Assembly: GCF_005222785.1 (NCBI RefSeq)
Contig: NZ_STGH01000001.1
Span: 1 to 64,000, forward strand
Direction of reading: 5' to 3'
Source: Rhodobacter sp. SY28-1
GTDB taxonomy: Bacteria; Pseudomonadota; Alphaproteobacteria; Rhodobacterales; Rhodobacteraceae
DNA length: 64,000 nucleotides
Numbering within the stretch: the stretch's first letter is position 1; every line of letters begins with the position of its first letter. Shown here piece after piece: positions 44,105 through 53,937 of this stretch. A model generated the notes under the pieces. The model did not search any database and was not told the origin of the DNA. It worked only from the letters and a program-made list of their open reading frames with translations. The position numbers were made by a program, and so were the translations under genes.

Positions 44105-45262
44105 CTACTCCCGACCCTCGCACTTGCGGAAGGGGCCATAGGCGGTCAGCACCTCGATCTCTTCCCCCACTGCGCGGCGTTCCGCCTGCAGGTAGCGATC
44201 AACCGCCGTGCGGAAGCTGCGGTCGGCGATCCAGTGGATCGAATGGGTTTCCACCGGCAGATAACCCCGCGCCAGCTTGTGTTCGCCCTGCGCCCCCGCC
44301 TCGACGCGAGACATGCCGTGGGTGATCGCCCAGTCGATGGCTTGATAATAGCACAGCTCGAAATGCAGGCAGGGATGGTCCTCGACACAGCCCCAGTAGC
44401 GGCCATACAGCGTGTCGCGCCCGATGAAGTTCAGCGCGCCCGCCACCGCCCGGTCACCGTTGAAAGCCAGGACCAGCAGCATGTCGTTCCGCATCGTATC
44501 GTGGAACCGGGCAAAGGCCTTGCGGGTCAGGTAGGGCGTGCCCCATTTCCGGCTGCCGGTGTCCTGGTAGAAGGCCCAGAACGCATCCCAATGCTGCGGC
44601 TCGATCTGATCTCCGGTCAGCGCGCGGATCGTCAGGCCGCGTCCCTGCGCGGTCTCGCGTTCCTTGCGGATCATCTTGCGCTTGCGGCTGGCAAGGTCGG
44701 CGAGGAAGTCGTCAAAGGTCCCGTAGCCCCGGTTTTCCCAGTGGAACTGCTGCGTCACCCGGTGCAGGGTGCCTTCCACCCCGGCCAGGGCCTCGGCCTC
44801 CTCAGGCGTGCAGAAGGTCGCGTGCAGGGACGACAGCTTGTTCTGCGCCGTCACCGCGATGGCCCCTTGCCACAGCACCTCGCGATGGGCCGCGTTCCCA
44901 AGGAACCGCCGCCCGGTGGCAGGCGTGAAGGGGACCGCGATCTGGAGTTTCGGATAGTAGCGCCCCCCGGCCCGTTCCAGCGCATCCGCCCAGCCATGGT
45001 CAAAGATGTATTCGCCCTGGCTGTGGCCCTTCACATACAAGGGCGTCGCGGCGACAAGCCTGCCCTCCTCGCGCAGCACCAGCGGCCGCGCCTGCCAGCC
45101 GGTGCCGGTGCCTGTGGAACCCGAGGCCTCCAATGCCACCAGAAAGCGATGGGTCGTGAACGGGTCAATCGGCCGCCCCTCGGCCTGTTCGGGCGCGGCA
45201 ACGGCGTCCCACTCGGCGGCGGGAATGTCGGACAGGCTGTCGTGCAGGGTCAGGTCGTCCAT
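44105..45262 (-). CDS. GNAT-like protein of the DUF482/FemAB-like group
   Basis: A 385-residue protein made of two tandem GNAT-like folds, as in FemAB relatives. Recognisable stretches are FTTHRFLVALEASGS, ATPLYVKGHSQGEYIFDHGW, FDDFLADLASRKRKMIRKER and CLHFELCYYQAIDWAI followed by GAQGEHKLARGYLP. The family is annotated as peptidoglycan-related N-acyltransferase, but biochemical proof is thin. It precedes phhB on the same strand and follows the phosphodiesterase. Confidence 0.82.
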   Translation of the reverse strand: MDDLTLHDSLSDIPAAEWDAVAAPEQAEGRPIDPFTTHRFLVALEASGSTGTGTGWQARPLVLREEGRLVAATPLYVKGHSQGEYIFDHGWADALERAGGRYYPKLQIAVPFTPATGRRFLGNAAHREVLWQGAIAVTAQNKLSSLHATFCTPEEAEALAGVEGTLHRVTQQFHWENRGYGTFDDFLADLASRKRKMIRKERETAQGRGLTIRALTGDQIEPQHWDAFWAFYQDTGSRKWGTPYLTRKAFARFHDTMRNDMLLVLAFNGDRAVAGALNFIGRDTLYGRYWGCVEDHPCLHFELCYYQAIDWAITHGMSRVEAGAQGEHKLARGYLPVETHSIHWIADRSFRTAVDRYLQAERRAVGEEIEVLTAYGPFRKCEGRE

Positions 45263-45308
45263 TCGCGCCCCTCTGGTCGGGGGAAAGGTGGCGGGCGGGG
45301 CGCGAAGG

Positions 45309-46082
45309 TCAAGCCGGAAGCGCGGCCAGATAGCCCTCGAAGGTCACATTGTCGGCAACCTGCCGAGCCAGTGCCTCGTCGGCGGCAGAGCGGATGGTCC
45401 AGCACAGGATCGCGGCACCTTGCGCCTTCAGTTCGGCGACCCGGGGTCGGCCAAGGTCGCGGCCTTCGTGGCTGATGAAGCTTGACCCTGTCGCATCATA
45501 GTCCGGGATGGGACGCAGCCGGTCGCAGACCTCGACCGGCAGCGGCGCCCAGTCGTCGGGATTGTAGGCCGAGGTGGTGATCCCGCGCGGCAGCTGCGGG
45601 GCAAGACGCTCCATGTGGGCGATGGAATGGGGGTTGAAGGACATGACCGCGACATCGCCCCGATAGCCTGCCGGAGCCGCCGCCGTCGCCGCCTCAAGCC
45701 TGCCATCGGTCGGGCCCATGACCATGGTCTGGTCCTTGATCTCGATCAGCAGGGGGACCTTCCCGTCGATCAGCCCCAGCACCTCGGCCAGGGTCGGGAT
45801 CGTGTCCGTCGACCCCTTCAGCCCGATCCGGCCTAGCTCGGCCGCCGTGCGGGCATTGACCGGGCCGGTCTCAGCGGTCAGCCGGTCCAACTCCTCATCA
45901 TGGAAGACCATCGCCACGCCGTCCGACGACAGCTGCAGGTCGATCTCGATCCCATACCCCGCCTCGACCGTCGCCTGGATCGCGGCGGGTGAATTCTCGA
46001 TCCGCCCTGCCGCCCGGTCATGCAGGGCGCGGTGGGCGATGGGCAGGCGGAGGAAGCTGTTAGGCAGCGGGACGCGGGTCAT
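45309..46082 (-). CDS. glycerophosphodiester phosphodiesterase
   Basis: A 257-residue TIM-barrel GDPD. IAHRALHDRAAGRIENSPAA supplies the first catalytic histidine, EIDLQLSSDGVAMVFHDEELDRLT the metal-binding Glu/Asp and second histidine, and LLIEIKDQ a further glutamate. It cleaves glycerophosphodiesters to glycerol-3-phosphate and an alcohol. Cytoplasmic, as there is no signal peptide (UgpQ style). Its ATG overlaps the ridA stop by 4 bp, so the two are coupled. Confidence 0.9.
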   Translation of the reverse strand: MTRVPLPNSFLRLPIAHRALHDRAAGRIENSPAAIQATVEAGYGIEIDLQLSSDGVAMVFHDEELDRLTAETGPVNARTAAELGRIGLKGSTDTIPTLAEVLGLIDGKVPLLIEIKDQTMVMGPTDGRLEAATAAAPAGYRGDVAVMSFNPHSIAHMERLAPQLPRGITTSAYNPDDWAPLPVEVCDRLRPIPDYDATGSSFISHEGRDLGRPRVAELKAQGAAILCWTIRSAADEALARQVADNVTFEGYLAALPA

Positions 46083-46540
46083 TTCAGGGCGAAGATCGCC
46101 TCGATTTCCACGGCCACCCCCAGCGGCAGCGAGGCGGCCGAGACGGCGGACCGAGCATGACGACCCGCGTCGCCAAGCACTGCGACCAGGAAATCCGACG
46201 CGCCGTTGATGACCTTGGGCTGGTCGGTGAAATCGGGGGTGGAGTTGACGAAGCCCACCAGCTTCACCGCGCGGTCCAGCCGGTCCCAGTCGCCGCCGAC
46301 GGCCTTCTTCAGCTGGGCGAGCAAGGAGATCGCGCAGCGTTTCGCGGCCTCGGCGCCCTGTTCGAACGACAGGTCCTCACCCAGCCGGCCCTTGATCAGA
46401 CCGGCCTCGTTCTGGCTGATCTGGCCCGAGATATGGACCAGGTTCCCGACCTGCACGAAGGGCACATAATTCGCCGCCGGGGCAGGGGCGTCGGGGAGGG
46501 TGACGCCAAGCTCGGCAAGGCGGGATTCGATGGCGTGCAT
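46079..46540 (-). CDS. RidA/YjgF family protein
   Basis: A 153-residue member of the larger RidA subgroup (YjgH/Rid-like, longer than the 130-residue archetype). LVHISGQISQNEAG and VKLVGFVNSTPDF are typical, and the C-terminal RSAVSAASLPLGVAVEIEAIF holds the conserved arginine that contacts the imine substrate. It hydrolyses reactive enamines/imines from amino acid metabolism. AGGAGGACCCC precedes the ATG. The longer frame upstream is not coding. Confidence 0.9.
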   Translation of the reverse strand: MHAIESRLAELGVTLPDAPAPAANYVPFVQVGNLVHISGQISQNEAGLIKGRLGEDLSFEQGAEAAKRCAISLLAQLKKAVGGDWDRLDRAVKLVGFVNSTPDFTDQPKVINGASDFLVAVLGDAGRHARSAVSAASLPLGVAVEIEAIFALK

Positions 46541-46601
46541 GGGGTCCTCCTGACTGTTCGGAGGCAAGGTATCGCGGCAGGGAAAAGGGGGCAAGGGCGC
46601 G

Positions 46602-46620
46602 GCTGTCCACGCAGGACAGC
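46602..46620. repeat. short perfect hairpin upstream of ridA
   Basis: GCTGTCC-acgca-GGACAGC is a perfect 7-bp inverted repeat in the 263-bp gap between ridA and leuD. It may lie in the ridA leader. Apart from this and the leuD terminator, nothing else was recognised in the gap. Confidence 0.4.
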
Positions 46621-46768
46621 GATGGGCGATCATGCAATTTCAGTGGGTTGCTTGTGGGCGTTCACCATTCGGTAACGCATCGCCGCAGGGTGCAACCACC
46701 GGATCGACCCGGGTGCGCTGGGGTATCCTGTCGCGCCTGTGGCACTGGCGCGGGGCGATCCTGGTGTC

Positions 46769-46788
46769 GGGGGCGCAAACCCGCCCCC
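46769..46788 (-). terminator. hairpin after leuD
   Basis: GGGGGCG (46769-46775) pairs with CGCCCCC (46782-46788), 15 bp after the leuD stop on its 3' side. There is no T-run, so it may be a weak or Rho-assisted terminator. Confidence 0.5.
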
Positions 46789-46803
46789 AACCAGACCTGT
46801 CCC

Positions 46804-47409
46804 TTAAGCCCAGGGGCGCAGGGTGGCGTTCTTCGCCTCGAAGCTGTCGATCGCCGCGGCCTTCTCCAGCGTCAGGCCGATGTCGTCGAGACCGTTCAAG
46901 AGGCAATGCTTCTTGAAGGCATCGACCTCGAAAGCGAAGGTCTTGCCGTCCGAGGCGGTGACCGTCTGGCTTTCAAGGTCCACCGTGATCCGCGCATTCG
47001 CGCCCTTGCGGGCGTCGTCCATCAGGTAGTCGACCGCGTCCTGCGGCAGGACAACGGGCAGGATGCCGTTCTTGAAGCAGTTGTTGAAGAAGATGTCGGC
47101 AAAGCTGGTCGAGATCACGCAGCGGATGCCGAAGTCCAGAAGCGCCCAGGGCGCGTGTTCGCGCGAGGAGCCGCAGCCGAAGTTGTCACCGGCCACGATG
47201 ATTTCCGCCTTGCGGTACGCGGGCTGGTTCAACACGAAATCCGGGATCTCCTGCCCGTCCTGCGTGTAGCGCATCTCGTCGAAGAGGTTCTTCCCCAGGC
47301 CCGAGCGCTGAATGGTCTTCAGGAACTGCTTGGGGATGATCATGTCGGTGTCGATGTTGACCAGCGGCATCGGGGCCGCGACGCCGGTAAGAGTGGTGAA
47401 CTTGTCCAT
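46804..47409 (-). CDS. leuD: 3-isopropylmalate dehydratase small subunit
   Basis: A 201-residue LeuD swivelling domain. [14 protein letters not shown] and [17 protein letters not shown] are the signature blocks. With LeuC it isomerises 2- to 3-isopropylmalate in leucine synthesis. It begins at the ATG at 47409; the huge frame upstream is antisense to the glycosyltransferase. Unusually, a gene on the opposite strand separates it from leuC, so it needs its own promoter, probably in the 135 bp at 47410-47544. Confidence 0.95.
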   Translation of the reverse strand: MDKFTTLTGVAAPMPLVNIDTDMIIPKQFLKTIQRSGLGKNLFDEMRYTQDGQEIPDFVLNQPAYRKAEIIVAGDNFGCGSSREHAPWALLDFGIRCVISTSFADIFFNNCFKNGILPVVLPQDAVDYLMDDARKGANARITVDLESQTVTASDGKTFAFEVDAFKKHCLLNGLDDIGLTLEKAAAIDSFEAKNATLRPWA

Positions 47410-47544
47410 CGGGCGATTCCGCAACGGTTGAGGTTGGAAACGGGCCATAGCGCTATTGCCGGGAAACGACAACCATGCCCTGCTAGACATTCCCGTCACG
47501 GCTGGCATAGCGTCGCACAAATTCATTTGCGGAAGCAGGATTCG

Positions 47545-48831
47545 ATGACCAGACCCCGCGTTCTTATCCTTGCGGAACAATGCAATCCGCTTTGGCCCTC
47601 GCTGCCGATCGTCGGCTACAAATATGCCCTGGCCCTGGCACAGCATTGCGATGTGAAGATCGTGACGCAGGTCCGCAACAAGGACAACGTCGTCGCGGAC
47701 GGGCGCGAGTTGGACAAGTTCGACTTTCTCGACACCGAATACATCGCCGCGCCGATGGAGCGGCTTTCGCAGTTTCTGCGGGGCGGCAACCAGGTGGCCT
47801 GGTCGACAGGCATGATGATGGCCTACCTGCCCTATCTGGCGTTCGAGCGGGACGCCTGGAAGAAGTACCGCTCGCAGATAGAGGGGGGCGCGTTCGACAT
47901 CATTCACCGGATCACACCGATGTCGCCGACGCTGCCAAGCTATATTGCGGGGCGGGGCGGGGTGCCCTTCGTAATCGGGCCGCTGAACGGCAATCTCGAC
48001 TGGCCAAAGGCCTTCCAGCGCGAGCAGAAGCGCGAGAAGGAGACGCTGCGGAAGCTGCGGAACTACTACAAGTACATGCCCTACGCCCGGAAGACCTATA
48101 CGAAGGCAGCGGCGGTGCTGGCGGCTTTCCGTCATACGGTCAAGGACATCTCCTGGACCCCGGCCGAACGGATCGTCCCCTTCCCGGAGATCGGCTTCGA
48201 CCCGGCGGTGTTTCCCGCCGAGCGCGAGAGGGCTCCGTTTGCCGGGGCGGGGGAGAAGACCTTCCTCTATGCCGGGCGGCTGGTGCCCTACAAGGTGCCC
48301 GAGGTGGTGGTGCGCGCCTTCGTGGGCGATGACCGGTTGCGCCAGCACCGGCTGCGGATCATCGGCGACGGGCCAGAGCGGGGCCGGATCGAGGCGATGG
48401 TGAAGGAAGCGGGTGCCGAGGACCGGGTCAGCTTTGAGGGCAACCAGACCCAGGCGACGGTGGCCAAGGCGATGCGCGAGAGCGATGCCTTCTGTTTCCC
48501 CTCGATCCGCGAACTGGGTGCGGGGGTCGTGATCGAGGCGATGGCCTCCGGCATCCTGTGCATCGTGACGGATTACGGCGCCCCGGGCGATCTGGTGGCG
48601 GACGGGCGCGGGGTGGCAATCCCTCTGGCGCCACTGGATGACCTGGTTGTTTCGTGCCGGCAGGCGATGCTTGGGGCGCTTGACCAGCCAGAGGCGCATG
48701 CAGCGCTGGCGAAGGCCGGGCAGGACCATGCGCTGCAGAATTATACCTGGGACGCAAAGGCCCGGCGCACGGTCGAGGTCTATGAGGCGGTGCTGGCCGG
48801 GAGACCCCCGGCCGAGCTTAGCCCTTATTGA
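47545..48831 (+). CDS. glycosyltransferase family 4 protein
   Basis: A 428-residue GT-B enzyme. The C-terminal half has [35 protein letters not shown] and [17 protein letters not shown], the E-x7-E nucleotide-sugar motif of GT4. The N-terminal half ([25 protein letters not shown]) is less conserved. It starts at the ATG at 47545 with AGCAGGA before it. It lies between leuD and leuC on the opposite strand, with its 3' end facing leuC. Function in glycan synthesis is assumed; substrates unknown. Confidence 0.82.
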   Translation: MTRPRVLILAEQCNPLWPSLPIVGYKYALALAQHCDVKIVTQVRNKDNVVADGRELDKFDFLDTEYIAAPMERLSQFLRGGNQVAWSTGMMMAYLPYLAFERDAWKKYRSQIEGGAFDIIHRITPMSPTLPSYIAGRGGVPFVIGPLNGNLDWPKAFQREQKREKETLRKLRNYYKYMPYARKTYTKAAAVLAAFRHTVKDISWTPAERIVPFPEIGFDPAVFPAERERAPFAGAGEKTFLYAGRLVPYKVPEVVVRAFVGDDRLRQHRLRIIGDGPERGRIEAMVKEAGAEDRVSFEGNQTQATVAKAMRESDAFCFPSIRELGAGVVIEAMASGILCIVTDYGAPGDLVADGRGVAIPLAPLDDLVVSCRQAMLGALDQPEAHAALAKAGQDHALQNYTWDAKARRTVEVYEAVLAGRPPAELSPY

Positions 48832-48836
48832 TTTGG

Positions 48837-48859
48837 CGGGCGGGGGAAGGCCCCGCCCG
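48837..48859. terminator. bidirectional hairpin between convergent GT4 and leuC
   Basis: CGGGCGGGG-gaagg-CCCCGCCCG is a perfect 9-bp GC stem in the 33-bp space between the two convergent stops. No T-run on either side, so termination may depend on the stem alone or on Rho. Confidence 0.6.
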
Positions 48860-48864
48860 ATCCA

Positions 48865-50280
48865 TCAGGCCATTTCGCCCATCAACTCGCGCACGTCGGT
48901 CAGGTGGCCGGTGATCGCCGCCGCCGCCGCCATCGCGGGCGACATCAGATGCGTGCGGCCACCGCGGCCCTGACGGCCTTCGAAGTTGCGGTTCGAGGTC
49001 GCCGCGCAGCGTTCGCCGGGGGCCAGCTGGTCGGGGTTCATCGCAAGGCACATGGAGCAGCCCGCAAGCCGCCACTCAAACCCTGCGTCGATGAAGATCT
49101 GCGCCAGACCCTCTTCTTCCGCCTGCGCCCGGACGAGGCCCGAGCCCGGCACGACCATCGCGCGCTTCACCTTGATCTTCTTGCCCTTCAGGATCGCCGC
49201 CGCCGCCCGCAGATCCTCGATCCGGCCATTGGTGCAGGAGCCGATGAAGACCGTGTCGATGGCGATGTCGGTCAGCTTCTGGCCGGGGGTCAGACCCATA
49301 TAGTCCAACGACCGCTGCGCCGCATCGACCTTGCCGCCGGTAAAGCTTTCCGGAGCGGGGACAACGCCGGTGATCGGCAGCACGTCCTCGGGGCTGGTGC
49401 CCCAGGTGACGACGGGGGCGATGTCCTCGCCGCGGATCGTCACGACCTTGTCGAAATGCGCGCCTTCGTCGGTGTAAAGCGTCTTCCAGTAGGCCAGAGC
49501 GGCCTCCCACTTCGCGCCTTTCGGGGCGTGGGGGCGGCCCTTCACATATTCGAAGGTCTTCTCATCCGGGGCGATCAGGCCCGCGCGGGCACCGCCTTCG
49601 ATGGCCATGTTGCAGACGGTCATCCGGCCTTCCATCGACAGCTCGCGGATCGCCTGGCCGCAGTATTCGATGACATAGCCGGTGCCGCCCGCCGTGCCGG
49701 TCGCGCCGATGACCGACAGGGTGATGTCCTTGGCGGTCACGCCGGGGCGCAAGCTGCCGGTGATCTCGACCTTCATGTTCTTGCCCTTGCGCTGGATCAG
49801 CGTCTGGGTGGCAAGGACGTGTTCGACCTCTGACGTGCCGATCCCGTGCGCGAGGCTACCGAAGGCCCCATGGGTGGCCGTGTGGCTGTCGCCGCAGACC
49901 ACGGTCATGCCCGGCAGGGTCCAGCCCTGTTCCGGTCCGACGATGTGGACGATGCCCTGGCGGATGTCGGACACCGGGTAGTAATTGATCCCGAAATCCT
50001 TGGCGTTCTTGTCCAGTGCGGCCACCTGGATGCGGCTGTCTTCCGTCATCGTCGCGGCATTGGCGCGGTCGAGCGTCGTGGGCACGTTGTGGTCCGGTAC
50101 GGCGATGGTCTTTTCCGGCGCGCGGACCTTGCGGCCGGTCATGCGCAGGCCCTCGAACGCCTGGGGGCTGGTCACTTCGTGGACCAGATGCCGGTCGATA
50201 TAGAGGAGGCAGGTGCCGTCCTCGGCCTGATGGACGACGTGGTCGTCCCAGATCTTGTCATAGAGTGTACGAGGAGCCAT
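48865..50280 (-). CDS. leuC: 3-isopropylmalate dehydratase large subunit
   Basis: A 471-residue aconitase-family subunit. The [4Fe-4S] cysteines are in [10 protein letters not shown] and [26 protein letters not shown] and [12 protein letters not shown] are also diagnostic. It starts [16 protein letters not shown] at 50280 with AGGTGAGAG upstream. Leucine pathway partner of LeuD. The 219 bp upstream (50281-50499), shared with the divergent SOUL gene, is the likely control region; no leader peptide rich in leucine was seen. Confidence 0.95.
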   Translation of the reverse strand: MAPRTLYDKIWDDHVVHQAEDGTCLLYIDRHLVHEVTSPQAFEGLRMTGRKVRAPEKTIAVPDHNVPTTLDRANAATMTEDSRIQVAALDKNAKDFGINYYPVSDIRQGIVHIVGPEQGWTLPGMTVVCGDSHTATHGAFGSLAHGIGTSEVEHVLATQTLIQRKGKNMKVEITGSLRPGVTAKDITLSVIGATGTAGGTGYVIEYCGQAIRELSMEGRMTVCNMAIEGGARAGLIAPDEKTFEYVKGRPHAPKGAKWEAALAYWKTLYTDEGAHFDKVVTIRGEDIAPVVTWGTSPEDVLPITGVVPAPESFTGGKVDAAQRSLDYMGLTPGQKLTDIAIDTVFIGSCTNGRIEDLRAAAAILKGKKIKVKRAMVVPGSGLVRAQAEEEGLAQIFIDAGFEWRLAGCSMCLAMNPDQLAPGERCAATSNRNFEGRQGRGGRTHLMSPAMAAAAAITGHLTDVRELMGEMA

Positions 50281-50499
50281 GGCTCTCACCTGTTCGTTGG
50301 GATGGCGTAGGAAAAGGGTCGACGGGCCGTGCGCGCTGGTCAGGCGCGGGCAAGGACGTTGCGGGTCATGCCGAAGAAGCGGGCCGGAAGCCGCGCGTGG
50401 TCGGTGATGTTGAAATAGATGAACCCGGACATGGGGGCGATATACGCTCGAAATGCGGCCCAAGCAAGCTAGGTCACCTTGCAGGGAAGGGGTTTCAAG

Positions 50500-51078
50500 A
50501 TGCTGAAACGGATCATTCTGGCTGTGGGGGTGGCGATGGCAGGCGTTGCGGGGGCCGAGACGACACACAAGGGCTATGAGATGCCGCCCTACACGGTGGA
50601 CTGGCAGGACGGCGCGCGAGAGATTCGCAGCTATGGCCCGCATCTTCTGGCCGAGGTGAAAGTCTCGGGCAGCCGGTCGGGGGCGATCCAGAAGGGGTTC
50701 CGGGTCCTGGCCGGATACATCTTCGGCGGCAATGCGACCGGAGAGAAGATCGCCATGACGGTCCCGGTTGCCCAGACGCCGGACGGCGAGAGCTGGGTGG
50801 TCAACTTCATGATGCCCGCGCGCTATACGACAGAGACCCTGCCGACGCCCCGCACGGACGCGATCCGCTTCGTCAAGGCCGGGCCGTCGCGGCAACTGGT
50901 CGAGCGGTTCTCGGGGATACCGGGGACCGATGGCATGGCCGAGCGGGCCGAGGCGCTGGCGGTATGGGCGAAGGCGGAAGGGTACGAGGTCATCGCCGGG
51001 CCGCACTACTATTTCTACGACGCGCCGATGACCCTGCCCTGGAAGCGGCGGAACGAAGTGGCCTTCACCATCCGCTGA
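50500..51078 (+). CDS. SOUL-family heme-binding protein
   Basis: A 192-residue protein with a signal peptide ([19 protein letters not shown]) and a SOUL/HBP fold: [14 protein letters not shown]-type opening, [40 protein letters not shown] and a C-terminal [14 protein letters not shown] proteins bind heme or tetrapyrroles; here it should be periplasmic. GGGAAGGGG lies before the ATG. Not obviously tied to its neighbours, though other heme genes (hemN, cytochromes) occur in the window. Confidence 0.88.
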   Translation: MLKRIILAVGVAMAGVAGAETTHKGYEMPPYTVDWQDGAREIRSYGPHLLAEVKVSGSRSGAIQKGFRVLAGYIFGGNATGEKIAMTVPVAQTPDGESWVVNFMMPARYTTETLPTPRTDAIRFVKAGPSRQLVERFSGIPGTDGMAERAEALAVWAKAEGYEVIAGPHYYFYDAPMTLPWKRRNEVAFTIR

Positions 51079-51092
51079 CCCCTCTGTCCGGC

Positions 51093-52622
51093 CTAAGGCG
51101 TGACGGATGCGTTCAGCATCCGCTCGATGCAGGGTTCGGGGCTGTCGACCTCGATCAGTTGCCCCCCGCCCCTGCCGCCGGTCTCGATCCACCAGAACCG
51201 CGTGCCGACCGCGCGGATCAGGCTGCGATCATGGCTGACAAGAAGCGTGGCCGCGCCCTTTTCGGTCAGTTCATCCTCCAGCGCCTCCTGTCCTTCGATG
51301 TCGAGATGGTTGGTGGGCTCGTCCAGCAGGAAGAAGTTCGGCCGTTGCAGCCTTAGGACCAGCAGCGCAAGCCGCGCCTTCTGGCCCCCGGACAGGGCCG
51401 CGATCGGTGTGGACTGCAGGGTCAGGCTGACCCCCGCCCCTGCAAGCACGGTGCGCGCCGCCTGATCGCCAAGGTCGAACCGGGCGGTGATTGTCCCATG
51501 CGGGGTCGCCTTCGGATCTAGCCCGGTCAACCCCTGATCGGCCACCCCGGCGATGACGGTGGGGGCGGCACGGATCGGACCCTCCCGCCCTTGCAGCGCC
51601 GCATCGACCATCGCCATAAAGCGGGATTTGCCCGCACCGTTCGGGCCCAGCAGCACGACCCTGTCACCCGGTGCGATCCAGAGCTGCGGACAGCGGAACA
51701 GGCGCCGCCCATCCGGCGCTATCACGTCACAGGGCGCGACCGAGATCAACGCCCGCGCATGCGCGTCCGAGGTTTCCAGCCGGATGTCTCCCGCGCTGCG
51801 TGGCTTGTAGGCCGGGGTCGCGGCGGCCTCGATCCGCGCAGCACGGTCGGTCAGCTGCTTCGTCTTGACCACCAGAAGGTCGGAACCGGAATTGATCCCG
51901 ATGTTCTTCAGTTTCGCCGCCTGCCGCCGCAGCTGGCGCGCGACATGCAGGTCCTGGTCATGCTGGCGCGCGGTCGCCGCGTCCACCTCGTCCAGTGCGG
52001 CCTGGGCGCGGGTGAAGGGCAACGCGAAGTCGCGGGACGCCCGGTCGCGCAGGAACAGGGTCCGGTTGGCGACGTCGTCCAGAAAGGCCCGGTCATGCGA
52101 GGCGATGACCAGCGCCGTCCCGCGCGGCAGACCCATGATCCAGCGCTGCAACTGGCCGATCCGCGACAGGTCCAGATGGTTCGTCGGCTCGTCCATCAGG
52201 ATCAGGTCGGGGGCCCTGACCCAGACCCGTGCCAGCATGACAAGGCGCTGCCAGCCACCCGACAGCGCTGACATAGGCAGGTCACGCAGGGCTTCGGGGA
52301 TGTCCAGGTCATCCAGCGCGATCTCGGCACGCCAGTCCTCGCCGTCGTCGACCGCAGCAAGAACCACGTCGCGGACGGTCTGACCCGCCAGCCCGGCCGG
52401 CACATCCTGCGCCAGAAACCCCGTCACCAGCCCGCGTTTGCGGGTCATCTGGCCCTCGGTCAGCTCGGTCAGGCCCGCGATAGCCCGCAACAGGGTCGAT
52501 TTCCCCCGCCCGTTCGGCGCGACCAGCGCCAGACGGTCCCCGGGGTGCATAGTCAGGTCAAGGTTGGAAAACAGCGGTGCGCCAAGCGTGATGCCTGCGT
52601 CTTTCAGGGTGAGAAGGCTCAT
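51093..52622 (-). CDS. ABC-F family ATPase
   Basis: A 509-residue soluble protein with two ATPase domains and no membrane spans. Signatures are [13 protein letters not shown] and [13 protein letters not shown]; Walker B sites [12 protein letters not shown] and [12 protein letters not shown] are characteristic of ABC-F ribosome factors. The P-loops deviate: APNGRGKST in the first and GPNGAGKSR in the second, where Thr/Ser is replaced by Arg. The inter-domain linker (about residues 220-260) is short and basic. It probably acts at the ribosomal E site. A role in antibiotic tolerance cannot be told from sequence. Confidence 0.88.
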   Translation of the reverse strand: MSLLTLKDAGITLGAPLFSNLDLTMHPGDRLALVAPNGRGKSTLLRAIAGLTELTEGQMTRKRGLVTGFLAQDVPAGLAGQTVRDVVLAAVDDGEDWRAEIALDDLDIPEALRDLPMSALSGGWQRLVMLARVWVRAPDLILMDEPTNHLDLSRIGQLQRWIMGLPRGTALVIASHDRAFLDDVANRTLFLRDRASRDFALPFTRAQAALDEVDAATARQHDQDLHVARQLRRQAAKLKNIGINSGSDLLVVKTKQLTDRAARIEAAATPAYKPRSAGDIRLETSDAHARALISVAPCDVIAPDGRRLFRCPQLWIAPGDRVVLLGPNGAGKSRFMAMVDAALQGREGPIRAAPTVIAGVADQGLTGLDPKATPHGTITARFDLGDQAARTVLAGAGVSLTLQSTPIAALSGGQKARLALLVLRLQRPNFFLLDEPTNHLDIEGQEALEDELTEKGAATLLVSHDRSLIRAVGTRFWWIETGGRGGGQLIEVDSPEPCIERMLNASVTP

Positions 52623-52980
52623 GATCTCTCCGGTCCGGTCATGGCAGACAGGCTGCCGTTCGGGCAGATCAGAGAAGCGATGAACCCCCGATCAGCCCCG
52701 CACAGTCACATGCGGGGCAGGGACAGGGCCGGTCGTATGGTGGTGATTGGCGCGCAGGATCACCGAAGCCTCCATCAGATGGCGGAAGACTGGGCCAATC
52801 CCGGGGAAGCGTCAAGACAGCAGGGGCCTGGTCTTGTTCGCCAGAGGGCAGGGTCCGAAGTCGTTGCACAGGGCGAAACCGCCCCTTTCGTCCGGCAACC
52901 GGGGGTGATAGCCAGCCCGCGTCATGTCTGCCACGTCGACCGAACCCAAGCTGGCCGATCCCGTCCTTTCAGGCGGGGCA
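52623..52980. other. gap upstream of the ABC-F and DMT genes
   Basis: Divergent 358-bp region. It contains a perfect hairpin GCCCCGCA-cagtcaca-TGCGGGGC (52695-52718) and, on the minus strand, a 37-codon ORF (52812-52925) starting MTRAGYHPRLP. That ORF lies 189 bp ahead of the ABC-F start and could be a leader peptide. An in-frame ATG for the DMT gene at 52924 also lies here. Nothing else was recognised. Confidence 0.35.
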
Positions 52981-53937
52981 ATGACGCACAAGGCGACGCA
53001 GAACACCAAGCTTGGCATCTGGCTGATGATCGCCACGACTCTGGTCTTTGCGGCGCAGGACGGGATCTCGCGGCATCTGGGGTCGAACTATCCGGTCACC
53101 ATGGTGGTGATGGTGCGGTTCTGGTTCTTCGCCCTCTTCGTGATGGCCCTTGCCGCCCGCGCGCCGGGAGGGATCCGCGCCGCAGTCCGGTCGCACTATC
53201 CTTGGGTGCAGGCCTTGCGCGGGCTGATCCTGGTTGCTGAAATCGCGGTGATGCTCCTGGCATTCGTCAAGCTTGGGCTGATCGAGGCCCATGCCGTCTT
53301 TGCCTGCTATCCGCTGCTGGTCGCGGCGCTGTCAGGCCCAATCCTGGGCGAAAAGGTCGGCTGGCGGCGCTGGACGGCCATTCTGGTCGGGGCACTGGGT
53401 GTCCTCATCATCCTGCAGCCGGGGTTCGGCGTGTTCTCGCCCTGGGCGCTGGTGGCGCTGCTCGCTTCGACGATGTTCGCGGTCTATGGCCTGTTGACCC
53501 GCTATGTCGCACGGAAGGACAGCGCCTCGGTCAGCTTCTTCTGGACCGGCGTGGTGGCCGCCGTCGCGGTGACGCCGTTCGGGCTTCTGCAATGGACCTG
53601 GATGACGCCGGGCGACTGGGGCTGCATGGCGGTTCTGTGCTGCACGGCCGTGCTGGGTCACTGGCTTCTCATCAAAGCATTCGCCGTGGCCGAAGCCTCG
53701 GCGATTCAGCCTTTCGCCTATCTGCAACTGGTCTGGGCCAGCGCCATCGGCCTGTTGCTCTTTGGCGAGACACTGCGGATCAACGTCGCCGTTGGCGCGG
53801 GGATCGTCGTCGCGGCGGGGGTCTTCACGCTGTGGCGGCAACGGGTCCGCGAGAAGGCCGCCCTGCGCCTTCAGAGCGGCGGACAGGCCGTGTTGAGTGC
53901 GGCCGTTGAACCGGCAAGCGTGAATTCGGTCCGATAG
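52981..53937 (+). CDS. DMT superfamily (EamA) transporter
   Basis: About 318 residues with ten hydrophobic segments in two EamA repeats. The first starts LGIWLMIATTLVFAAQDGISRHLG, the second covers LVALLASTMFAVYGLLTRYVARKD onward. Members export amino acids or other small metabolites. The ATG at 52981 follows AGGCGGGG; the ATG at 52924 would add 19 residues. Its 3' end overlaps the convergent secreted-protein gene by 67 bp, an unusually long tail-to-tail overlap. Confidence 0.87.
   Translation: MTHKATQNTKLGIWLMIATTLVFAAQDGISRHLGSNYPVTMVVMVRFWFFALFVMALAARAPGGIRAAVRSHYPWVQALRGLILVAEIAVMLLAFVKLGLIEAHAVFACYPLLVAALSGPILGEKVGWRRWTAILVGALGVLIILQPGFGVFSPWALVALLASTMFAVYGLLTRYVARKDSASVSFFWTGVVAAVAVTPFGLLQWTWMTPGDWGCMAVLCCTAVLGHWLLIKAFAVAEASAIQPFAYLQLVWASAIGLLLFGETLRINVAVGAGIVVAAGVFTLWRQRVREKAALRLQSGGQAVLSAAVEPASVNSVR

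Noticed and set aside
50281-51192. N-terminal extension of leuC
   Set aside because: It overlaps the SOUL gene on the other strand, and LeuC has a canonical start at 50280.
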